DNA from: Methylovulum miyakonense HT12
Lineage (GTDB): Bacteria; Pseudomonadota; Gammaproteobacteria; Methylococcales; Methylomonadaceae
Direction: 5' to 3'
NCBI RefSeq assembly: GCF_000384075.1
Contig: NZ_KB913025.1
Location: 1,689,551-1,753,550, forward strand
DNA length: 64,000 bases
Shown here: positions 28,871-35,915 of the stretch, one piece after another
Numbering within the stretch: the stretch's first letter is position 1
How the letters are laid out: each line of letters begins with the position of its first letter
Made by a program: the position numbers and the translations under genes
Notes under the pieces: model-generated
The model's input: the letters and a program-made list of their open reading frames with translations, nothing else
What the model was told of the DNA's origin: nothing
Databases searched by the model: none

Positions 28871-29019
28871 TATTAAACCTAGATAAATATTTGTTTATAT
28901 TAAAAAATTATTTTTCTTTATCCGGCATATAAACGCCCGACGATAGTAAGGCATAAGAAACCGATTATATATAAATATCAAACGATGGAACGCTTAAGTT
29001 CGTATGGCGCATTTTACAT

Positions 29020-29045
29020 CATTCCCACGCTCCGGCGTGGGAATG
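29020..29045. repeat. Perfect palindrome CATTCCCACGC/GCGTGGGAATG
   Basis: Eleven-bp arms with a TCCG loop. It resembles REP-type extragenic palindromes. Confidence 0.75.
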
Positions 29046-29050
29046 GCACC

Positions 29051-29157
29051 AGCCCGCGTAGGACGCATTAGCGATAGCGTAATGCGTCGGATGATTGAAG
29101 GCCAACATGCGGTGCAATACGGCTATCGCCTATTGCACCCTACGGTATGCTTCTTAC
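29051..29157 (+). repeat. 107-bp repeat, copy B
   Basis: Second copy of the element at 27854-27960, same orientation and same length, with scattered substitutions. The near-identity over 107 bases exceeds chance. Confidence 0.85.
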
Positions 29158-29183
29158 TCTGGCGCTTGGGAACGAACGTAAAA

Positions 29184-29260
29184 GTAGGATGGACTGACGT
29201 TAGGAAGCCCATCATGAGATTGCCTAGTTTGATGGGCTTCCTGTCGTCAGCCCATCCTAC
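29184..29260. repeat. 77-nt palindromic element
   Basis: The outer arms GTAGGATGG/CCCATCCTAC and inner arms GGAAGCCCATCA/TGATGGGCTTCC pair almost fully, with a short central loop. A non-coding small mobile or REP-like element. Confidence 0.75.
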
Positions 29261-29337
29261 ATTGACTACGTATTTATCATGTTCAACGAATCGCGCCTTC
29301 CGTGAACAAAATCACCACCTCTAAACAATCAAGGATT

Positions 29338-30030
29338 ATGAGTAAAAAAATACTAATCGCTGATGATGACCAACATATCCGTGACGTAATCAGTTTCGCG
29401 TTGGAAAAAGCGGGGATGCAGGTGGCGTTGGCGGAAGACGGGCGGCAGGTGTTGGATATTTTTTCTGCCCAAGCTTTTGATTTGATCGTGCTGGACATCA
29501 ATATGCCGGAATTTGACGGCTTGGAAGTGTGCCGGGAAATCCGCAAAACCTCGGAAACGCCGATTTTGTTTTTGTCGTCGCGCGATGATGAAATTGACCG
29601 CATTTTAGGGCTGGAAATTGGCGGCGATGATTATGTCACCAAACCGTTCAGCCCGCGTGAGTTGGTGGCGCGGATCAATGTGATTTTAAAACGCACGCAA
29701 GCCATCACCAAACTTTGCTCCAGTGAAAGTGTGTTGCAACACGGCAAATTGCTCATCTGCCCTGAACAGCACACGGCAAGTTGGGAAGGCCAAACCGTCA
29801 ACCTGACCGCCACCGAATTCGCCATGTTGCTATTGATGATACGCCAACCTAGCCGCGTGTTTAGCCGCGAGCAGATTATGAACAGTGCGTATAGCAATGC
29901 GGTGTATGTCTCCGACCGCACCATCGACAGCCATATCCGTCATATCCGCCAGAAATTTGCCGATTTAGGCTGCGCCGCGATTATCGAAACCGTGCATGGC
30001 GTAGGTTATAAACTGGCGGTTTGCCACTGA
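29338..30030 (+). CDS. OmpR/PhoB-family response regulator (CreB-like)
   Basis: 230 residues from the ATG at 29338. The receiver domain has ADDDQ, the phospho-acceptor in LIVLDINMPEFDG (Asp at about 51) and the Lys of VTKPFSPREL. A winged-helix DNA-binding domain follows, with FAMLLLMIRQPSRVFSREQI and the recognition part VSDRTIDSHIRHIRQKF. The kinase gene starts on its stop codon. Nearness to creD makes a CreB role possible, though the two are 2 kb apart and the link is inference. Confidence 0.93.
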   Translation: MSKKILIADDDQHIRDVISFALEKAGMQVALAEDGRQVLDIFSAQAFDLIVLDINMPEFDGLEVCREIRKTSETPILFLSSRDDEIDRILGLEIGGDDYVTKPFSPRELVARINVILKRTQAITKLCSSESVLQHGKLLICPEQHTASWEGQTVNLTATEFAMLLLMIRQPSRVFSREQIMNSAYSNAVYVSDRTIDSHIRHIRQKFADLGCAAIIETVHGVGYKLAVCH

Positions 30031-31652
30031 TGGCCTTACCGCGCCGCCTGTTCCGCTTACGTAGCATCTTATTGCTGGTGATGTTCACCGTGCTGGCTTT
30101 GCCGTTGGGCGGGTTGTATTTTTTCCGCATTTATGAAAATGAGCTGGTGCAACAGACTGAGCGCGAGCTGATCGCGCAAGCGGCGGTTTTGTCGGCAAGC
30201 GTCCGGCAATTGGTGCGTAATCTACACAAAGATAAGTCCACATATGGCGTGTTGTTGGCAACCCTGCCGCCCCCCGTCTATCCTTATGAACCAATTGTGC
30301 CGACGCTTAGCCTGATCAATCCCATCCAACCACCACGCCCCGATGCGCAATTTCCGCCACTTGCCGCTGATGATTTGGCGCGTAAGGTTGGCGAACTGAT
30401 GCAACCCGTGATGCGCGATACCCAGCATTTCATGTTATCGGGGCTGCGCTTATTGGATGTTAACGGCGTGGTCATCGCCGGACGCGAAGAAGTGGGTTTG
30501 ACCTTCGCGTCCGTGCCGGAAGTGCAACAAGCCCTGCAAGGCCAGTATGCTAGCGCCATACGCCAGCGGCTTTCGGACGAGCCGCCGCCACCTTTATATT
30601 CGATGAGCCGTGGCACCAATATCCGCGTGTTTGTCGCTTTCCCTATCATTGAAACCGTGCAGCTGACCAACACGCAGCCTTTAGAACAGCGTTATTTGCA
30701 AGGCGTGGTGTATTTGTCACGGACACCCAACAACATCCTCAAGCATTTGTTTGCCGCCAAAGGGACTGTTGTCATCGTCTCGCTGTGTTTATTGTCGCTG
30801 GTGGTGTTGCTGGCCATGCTGGTGTCGGCGAGTATAGCGCGGCCTATCCGGGAGTTGATCCGGCAAACCGAACGGGTCAAACAAGGCGAGCAGAAACAAT
30901 TGGAGCCGCTGAAAAATCCCGTCACTTATGAAATTGCCCAACTGTCCGCCAGTTTTGCGGCAATGTCGCAAGCCTTAACCGAACGTAGCGATTACATCCA
31001 ACGCTTCGCCACCCATGTGTCCCATGAGTTCAAAACCCCGCTGACTTCCATGCAAGGGGCATTGGAATTGTTGCAAGACCATGCCGACACCATGCCCATC
31101 GCCGACCAACAACGCTTTGTCAGCAATTTATTGGCGGACACCCAACGCCTGAAACAATTGGTCAACCGCTTGTTGGAATTGGCACGGGCGGATGCGCTAG
31201 AACCCAGCCGCCAACAGTGCGTATTGGCAAAGGTCATCACCAGTCTGCACAACCGTTTTCAGGAACGTGGCTTACTGATACATGCCGAAAATCTCCCTGA
31301 CACGCCCTTGGCAATCGCCCCTGATGCTTTGGAAATGGTGCTGTCGAATTTATTGGAAAACAGCTTGCAACATGGCGCAACCGATTTGGCTATCTACGCA
31401 CAACGCCAAGGCCCTGTTTTGACCGTCAATTTACAAGATAATGGCTCAGGCATTTCCCCCGCCAACCGTAACAAGATTTTCACGCCGTTTTTTACCACGC
31501 GCCGGAATTCTGGCGGCACGGGTTTAGGTTTGCAAATCAGCCTATCGCTCCTTAAAGCGTATAACGGGGAAATGGCTTTGGCAGAATGTACGCAGGGGGC
31601 TTTGTTTGTGCTGACGTTGCCGCTGGCGTTGATGCCTACAAAACCAGCATAA
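30030..31652 (+). CDS. Sensor histidine kinase (partner of upstream regulator)
   Basis: 540 residues from the ATG that overlaps the regulator stop by one base (TGATG); a TTG 9 bases earlier is unlikely. Membrane segment at about 11-33, a periplasmic sensor of about 200 residues, a second segment at about 245-270, HAMP, then HisKA with the phospho-acceptor in HVSHEFKTPLTSM and an ATPase domain with NLLENSLQHG, DNGSGI and GGTGLGLQIS. All kinase boxes are present. Signal unknown; a CreC-like envelope sensor is the best guess from size and neighbours. Confidence 0.92.
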   Translation: MALPRRLFRLRSILLLVMFTVLALPLGGLYFFRIYENELVQQTERELIAQAAVLSASVRQLVRNLHKDKSTYGVLLATLPPPVYPYEPIVPTLSLINPIQPPRPDAQFPPLAADDLARKVGELMQPVMRDTQHFMLSGLRLLDVNGVVIAGREEVGLTFASVPEVQQALQGQYASAIRQRLSDEPPPPLYSMSRGTNIRVFVAFPIIETVQLTNTQPLEQRYLQGVVYLSRTPNNILKHLFAAKGTVVIVSLCLLSLVVLLAMLVSASIARPIRELIRQTERVKQGEQKQLEPLKNPVTYEIAQLSASFAAMSQALTERSDYIQRFATHVSHEFKTPLTSMQGALELLQDHADTMPIADQQRFVSNLLADTQRLKQLVNRLLELARADALEPSRQQCVLAKVITSLHNRFQERGLLIHAENLPDTPLAIAPDALEMVLSNLLENSLQHGATDLAIYAQRQGPVLTVNLQDNGSGISPANRNKIFTPFFTTRRNSGGTGLGLQISLSLLKAYNGEMALAECTQGALFVLTLPLALMPTKPA

Positions 31653-31789
31653 TTGTGCCTAGGACATACGGATAGAAATATTTGATGATAGGATGTAAGC
31701 ATTGACGAAATCTACTGAGTTAGACCTTCCCATTTAGCGCGGTTGTTAATAATAGACAGCCATAATTAATCAACAAGTGAAAGATAAAA

Positions 31790-32044
31790 ATGTTAAATCA
31801 ATTCAATATCGTCTATCAATCCAGCTTGCTAGATGCCGTGCAAAAAAACCGGGCCGAATTTGAGCAAGAGGCCAAATTGGCGATGGCGGTCAAGTTATTT
31901 GAAATGAAAAAATTGTCATCGGGCATGGCGGCACAATTGATCGGCATGGACAGGGTTACTTTTTTATTGAAGTTACATCATTTTGGCGTTGCCATAATCA
32001 ATCTTGATGATGACGAATTAATGGCTGATGTAAACAATGCCTAA
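31790..32044 (+). CDS. UPF0175 family antitoxin
   Basis: 84 residues. The pattern AMAVKLFEMKKLSSGMAAQLIGMDRVTFLLKL, followed by a hydrophobic-acidic tail (VAIINLDDDEL), is UPF0175, a small DNA-binding protein family usually paired with a DUF3368 PIN toxin. The next frame overlaps it by 8 bases and begins as just such a toxin, but is broken. The antitoxin looks intact and may be an orphan. Confidence 0.8.
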   Translation: MLNQFNIVYQSSLLDAVQKNRAEFEQEAKLAMAVKLFEMKKLSSGMAAQLIGMDRVTFLLKLHHFGVAIINLDDDELMADVNNA

Positions 32045-32260
32045 TGCAAAAAATCTGGTCATTAATACCAGCCCTTTACTGGCGCTTTCGGCTGCATTAG
32101 GTGATTTGAATTTGTTGCGGGACTTATATCATCAGGTATTCGTGCCCACAAAGAAGGGCATAAATTTTCTATGGCTGAAGCTATCAATAACATGCAAACC
32201 CGAGGAATTTGGTTGGGCCAAAGCGTTATTGATTTTGCATTAAGATCCGTTGAATGCTAG
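32037..32260 (+). pseudogene. Degraded DUF3368 PIN-domain toxin
   Basis: The first 37 residues (LVINTSPLLALSAALGDL, then LLRDLYHQVFVP) are the N-terminus of a DUF3368 PIN protein, with the first catalytic Asp already replaced by Asn in INTSPL as is common in this family. The frame then shifts: in the next reading frame KEGHKFSMAEAINNMQTRG and IWLGQSVIDFALRSVEC up to the TAG at 32258-32260 match the family C-terminus. About 80-90 middle residues with the acidic active-site positions are gone. So the toxin was inactivated by an internal deletion with frameshift. Confidence 0.75.
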
Positions 32261-32337
32261 CGGATGCTTGATAGTTTTTGAGAACAGGCCAGTCAGGCCT
32301 AATGATTATTGAATTTTAGTTTGAGAAACAACCCACG

Positions 32338-34227
32338 ATGAGTAACGACTATAACGCCGCCGCGATTGAAGTGTTGAGCGGTTTGGAACCAGTGCGCAAA
32401 CGCCCTGGCATGTACACCGACACCACCCGCCCCAACCATTTGGTACAGGAAGTGGTGGATAACAGTGTCGATGAGGCAATGGCAGGACACGCCACCAGCA
32501 TTGAAGTGGTTTTGTTGAAAGACGGCGGTGTGTCGGTGTCTGATAATGGTCGCGGGATGCCTGTGGATATACATCCTGAACAGGGAATGCCTGGGGTGGA
32601 AGTGATTTTGACCCAGCTCCATGCGGGCGGGAAATTCTCCAATAAAAACTACCAATTTTCCGGCGGCTTGCATGGCGTAGGCGTGTCGGTGGTGAATGCC
32701 TTGTCGGCGAAATTGGAAGTGGAAGTCAAACGTAACGGCAAAGTCTACCGCATGACGTTTGCCGACGGCGAAAAGCAAAGCGAGTTGGCGGAAATTGGTA
32801 CGGTCGGTAAAAACAATACGGGCACGGCGGTCAAGTTTTGGCCGAATGAAAAATATTTTGATTCCAGCAAAGTGTCCGTTTCGCGGTTAAAACACAATTT
32901 ACGCGCCAAGGCGGTGTTATGCCCTGGCCTGAAAGTGATTTTAAAAATTGAGGCGACCGAAGAGCATGTCGAGTGGTATTACCAAGACGGCTTAAAAGAT
33001 TACCTGCTGGACAGGATCGGGCAAGTGGAGTTTTTCCCCGAACAACCGTTTATGGGCAACAGTGCCGCCAACCACGAAGCCGTAGAATGGGGCGTGGTAT
33101 GGGCGGTGGAAAACGATTCGGAAGTGTTGGCGGAAAGTTACGTCAACCTCGTACCAACCGCACAAGGCGGCACCCACGTCAACGGTTTACGCGCTGGCTT
33201 GACCGAAGCGATGCGCGAATTTTGCGATTTGCGCAATATCCTGCCGCGCGGCGTGAAAGTCGCACCGGAAGATGTCTGGGAAAATTGCCATTTTGTCTTG
33301 TCGGTGAAACTGGAAGACCCGCAGTTTTCAGGGCAAACCAAGGAGCGCCTAAGCTCGCGCGAGTGTGTCGCGTTTGTCTCCGGCGTGGCGAAAGATACCT
33401 TCAGTTTATGGCTGAACCAACATCCGGCGGAAGGTGAAAAAATCGCCGAAGTGATTATCGCCAGTGCCCAAAAACGCCTGCGCTCGAATAAAAAAATCAT
33501 CCGTAAAAAAATCACCGCAGGGCCCGCTTTGCCAGGCAAATTGGCGGATTGCTCGGCGCAGGATATAGCCCGTACCGAATTGTTCTTGGTCGAAGGGGAT
33601 TCGGCGGGTGGCTCTGCCAAGCAAGCCCGTGAGCGCGACTTCCAGGCGATCATGCCCTTGCGCGGGAAAATTTTGAACACTTGGGAAGTGGAATCCACCC
33701 AAGTCATGGCCTCGCAAGAGGTGCATGACATTGCCGTGGCCTTGGGCATTGAACCCGGCTCGGATGATTTGCAGAACCTGCGTTACGGCAAAGTCTGCAT
33801 CCTCGCCGATGCCGATTCTGACGGCAACCATATCGCCACTTTGATTTGCGCCTTGTTTTACCAGCATTTCCAGCCTTTGGTTAAAGCCGGGCATGTGTTT
33901 GTCGCGATGCCGCCTTTGTACCGGATTGATGTCGGCAAACGGGTGTTTTATGCGCTGGATGAATCCGAACGTTTGGGCGTTTTGGACAGGATCAAGGCGG
34001 AAAAATTGAAGGGTACAATCAATGTCCAACGTTTTAAAGGCTTGGGCGAGATGAACCCGTCACAATTACGGGAAACCACGATGAACCCCGACACGCGGCG
34101 TCTGGTGCAATTGACGGTGGCCGAAAATGACGAAACCAGCGGGCAGTTGGATTTGTTGCTGGCGAAGAAACGCTCACAAGATAGGAAAGCGTGGTTGGAG
34201 ACCAAGGGGAATTTGGCGGATGTGTGA
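32338..34227 (+). CDS. parE: DNA topoisomerase IV subunit B
   Basis: 629 residues. The GHKL ATPase shows VDNSVDEAMAGHA and GLHGVGVSVVNALS; the TOPRIM domain has LVEGDSAGGSAKQARER and ADADSDGNHI; the C-terminus has QRFKGLGEMNP. With ParC it decatenates daughter chromosomes. The short C-terminal part and ParE-type motif spacing separate it from GyrB. parC is not in the window, so the two subunits are unlinked here or lie further off. Confidence 0.97.
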   Translation: MSNDYNAAAIEVLSGLEPVRKRPGMYTDTTRPNHLVQEVVDNSVDEAMAGHATSIEVVLLKDGGVSVSDNGRGMPVDIHPEQGMPGVEVILTQLHAGGKFSNKNYQFSGGLHGVGVSVVNALSAKLEVEVKRNGKVYRMTFADGEKQSELAEIGTVGKNNTGTAVKFWPNEKYFDSSKVSVSRLKHNLRAKAVLCPGLKVILKIEATEEHVEWYYQDGLKDYLLDRIGQVEFFPEQPFMGNSAANHEAVEWGVVWAVENDSEVLAESYVNLVPTAQGGTHVNGLRAGLTEAMREFCDLRNILPRGVKVAPEDVWENCHFVLSVKLEDPQFSGQTKERLSSRECVAFVSGVAKDTFSLWLNQHPAEGEKIAEVIIASAQKRLRSNKKIIRKKITAGPALPGKLADCSAQDIARTELFLVEGDSAGGSAKQARERDFQAIMPLRGKILNTWEVESTQVMASQEVHDIAVALGIEPGSDDLQNLRYGKVCILADADSDGNHIATLICALFYQHFQPLVKAGHVFVAMPPLYRIDVGKRVFYALDESERLGVLDRIKAEKLKGTINVQRFKGLGEMNPSQLRETTMNPDTRRLVQLTVAENDETSGQLDLLLAKKRSQDRKAWLETKGNLADV

Positions 34228-34634
34228 CCTATGGAAAATAGGGGGATAAGCGTCCAAAAATGGAGGCTGCCCGCTTTGCCGGTAAAACCCCCGGCATTTG
34301 GTCTTGGCCTTATATGTGTTTTAAGGCCTTTCGGCTCATCCCCGCAAAACTTAAGATATAGGTTATAAAAATCAAGTTGTTAGATAAATAAGCCTGTGAA
34401 TATTGGAGCACAAACCTAGTGCCCGGTCACTGATTTTTTGTCAGGTCAATCTAAATCCGTAGGGGCGGACGGTTGTCCGCTCTGTGCCAACATCCGTAGC
34501 GATCAGGTGAGCAACCGCCCGCCCCTACGAAAATAATACTGACAATTCGACATTGACTGGGCACTAGGATTGTGCTCCAAAGCCAAGGCATTTGAAGCTT
34601 TAGCCATCATCATTCAAAAGCCCCCGCCCCACCC
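34228..34634. other. Intergenic region between parE and the 225-residue ORF
   Basis: About 400 bases, convergent genes. It contains a small TGCCGG/CCGGCA hairpin near 34280 and a 174-bp terminal-inverted-repeat element (34405-34578). No gene seen. Confidence 0.6.
34405..34578. mobile_element. MITE-like element with 25-bp terminal inverted repeats
   Basis: The left end GGAGCACAAACCTAGTGCCC and the right end are inverted copies over 25 bases with two differences. A second, inner palindrome (CGTAGGGGCGG/CCGCCCCTACG) fills the centre, so the whole 174 bp can fold. No transposase gene and no certain target duplication are visible. Confidence 0.65.
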
Positions 34635-35312
34635 TCAAGCTAAAACCAATAGCGACGAAACCAGATCAAAATAAACCTCCAACAGGGATGACAGGGTATT
34701 GCGATACAGTGCCTGGACCGTCGCTGAGGGTTGCGCCATCAACAAACTAAAGAAATCTGCCAAAGCATAGTAACTGCCGGTCAAAACCGCTTCCGCCTCA
34801 TCGCTGAATGAGCTTAGGTAAGCTGTTATGGGCGCGAAGGCCGTGGCCATAAAGGCTTCAGGGTCTTCCATGAAGGCTTGCCAATACCGTCCTGATTGAT
34901 CGGCAACCCCCGCCACATAGCGGGTTACCGGTTCAAAAGCAGCCACCGTCACTTGTTCGGGGTTTTCCCAAAAGGCTTGCCAATATTGCCCCGCCTGCTC
35001 CTTACCCGCCCCCAGCTTGACTTGCCAATCCTGATAAATGGGCAACACCGCACTTTGGGTTTGGGCATATAAAACCCTGCTGCCACTGGCGGCTTGTTCA
35101 TACCAAGCGGTCAAGGTAGGCAAAGGTTGCTCGTAGACCTGTTTGGCGGCGGCCGCGACAAAACGATGGGCATCAACCAACGCGCTACGAATATCCTGGT
35201 GCAAGCTGTTAAGCTGGAAACTGACTTGGCTAAACAGTTTTTGGGTCGGCAAAATTAGCTTGTTTTCCAGATCAAGCTGGCGAAAAGTCAAAAAATCCGG
35301 TTGCTTCAACAT
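34635..35312 (-). CDS. Unrecognised helical protein with internal repeats, next to the sMMO promoter region
   Basis: 225 residues; GAGGAAC precedes the ATG. No signal peptide and no clear membrane segment, though the C-terminal 40 residues are hydrophobic. A unit of about 33 residues occurs twice in tandem (GQYWQAFWENPEQ...AAFEPVTRYVAG and GRYWQAFMEDPEAFMATAFA then PITAYLSS), with a weaker third copy. The alpha-helical, Gln/Ala-rich make-up recalls phasin-like or granule-associated proteins, but I do not recognise the family. It is divergent from mmoX across 600 bases of regulatory DNA, so it could be part of the methane-oxidation locus or just its neighbour. Confidence 0.75.
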   Translation of the reverse strand: MLKQPDFLTFRQLDLENKLILPTQKLFSQVSFQLNSLHQDIRSALVDAHRFVAAAAKQVYEQPLPTLTAWYEQAASGSRVLYAQTQSAVLPIYQDWQVKLGAGKEQAGQYWQAFWENPEQVTVAAFEPVTRYVAGVADQSGRYWQAFMEDPEAFMATAFAPITAYLSSFSDEAEAVLTGSYYALADFFSLLMAQPSATVQALYRNTLSSLLEVYFDLVSSLLVLA

Positions 35313-35367
35313 GAATGTGTTCCTCGGTTAATAATCTGGGCGCAAAACGTGAAACGGTGACTGGCTT

Positions 35368-35432
35368 GATTCTAGCTTGCCTAAAGGAAATTAAATATGC
35401 GGCATGTTGCCGCGCGACAAAATGTCCCAAGC
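35368..35432 (+). repeat. Upstream module, copy A
   Basis: Begins GATTCTAG and has GGCATGTTGCCGCGCG at offset 33. The same pieces at the same offset occur 170 bp downstream (copy B). Confidence 0.6.
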
Positions 35433-35455
35433 AACGGCGTCACAAACCCCTAGGC

Positions 35456-35487
35456 AAAAAAAATGCGGTTAATGCAAATTAACCGCA
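35456..35487 (-). terminator. Minus-strand intrinsic terminator upstream of mmoX
   Basis: TGCGGTTAAT (35464-35473) and ATTAACCGCA (35478-35487) form a perfect 10-bp stem with a GCAA loop. Read on the minus strand it is followed by about eight T. On the plus strand no T-tract follows. It therefore ends a leftward transcript coming from the mmoX control region, ahead of the 225-residue ORF. Confidence 0.75.
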
Positions 35488-35537
35488 CAAAAACTCTTAA
35501 ACCCTTTTAGGAGGTGCTGTTGCGTTAAGAGTGGGCA

Positions 35538-35602
35538 GATTCTAGTCCCCGTCTTCGCCAAAGGGAATATGGCATTTTGCCGCGCGGCAGCTTGTCGCAG
35601 CC
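35538..35602 (+). repeat. Upstream module, copy B
   Basis: Begins GATTCTAG and has GGCATTTTGCCGCGCG at offset 33, as in copy A. The intervening bases are more diverged but also share AAAGG and AATAT parts. Confidence 0.6.
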
Positions 35603-35655
35603 TAGCGTTTAACCCCACTGGCCATCCCTTGTCCCCTTACGGTAACCATTACAAA

Positions 35656-35678
35656 CTGTACGTTTATAAACTGTACAG
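35656..35678. promoter_or_regulatory. Palindromic candidate MmoR-binding site
   Basis: CTGTAC and GTACAG flank the perfect palindrome GTTTATAAAC, with one extra base on the right. It lies about 95-120 bp upstream of the sigma-54 promoter, the usual distance for an enhancer-type activator site. A smaller GTCCA-GTTAT-TGGAC repeat follows directly. The assignment to MmoR is inferred from position. Confidence 0.5.
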
Positions 35679-35773
35679 TGTCCAGTTATTGGACGCTTGG
35701 CAAGTTTTTCCGTTCTGCCATAAAAAATAGTCATCCATTTGTTTTATAAGGTTATTTTAAGAAAATAAAGGGC

Positions 35774-35789
35774 TGGCATGGGGCTTGCT
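35774..35789 (+). promoter_or_regulatory. Sigma-54 promoter of the mmo operon
   Basis: TGGCATGGGGCTTGCT fits the -24/-12 consensus, with GG and GC separated by exactly 10 bases. It is about 127 bases ahead of the mmoX ATG. sMMO operons are known to use RpoN with MmoR, and the activator gene is found at the end of this cluster. Confidence 0.9.
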
Positions 35790-35915
35790 CTAGGCAATTC
35801 AGGTCATCGTCCAGCCATCAGAAACCTTCATTAAGATGTGTCAGTTCCTGTGATTGCCCCGTGACGGTGGCCTATTTAACTTTTGTCCACAACAATAACA
35901 TCAGGAGTAGTCAGT

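Larger units (their letters stand above)
28871..29337. other. Repeat-rich intergenic region upstream of the response regulator
   Basis: About 470 bases with no gene: a 26-nt palindrome (29020-29045), copy B of the 107-bp repeat (29051-29157) and a 77-nt palindrome (29184-29260) follow each other. AAGGA before ATG 29338 is the ribosome-binding site of the next gene. Confidence 0.7.
35313..35915. promoter_or_regulatory. mmoX upstream regulatory region
   Basis: A 600-base region between divergent genes. Towards mmoX it contains a sigma-54 promoter (35774-35789) and a palindromic candidate activator site (35656-35678). Further up it has a 65-nt module present twice (35368-35432 and 35538-35602) and a minus-strand terminator hairpin (35456-35487). 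CTCTTAA near 35492 and TTAAGAG near 35525 form another inverted pair. Confidence 0.7.

Noticed and set aside
35401-35416. GGCATGTTGCCGCG considered as a further sigma-54 promoter
   Set aside because: Spacing between GG and GC is off by one from the required 10 bases; the site at 35774 fits exactly.
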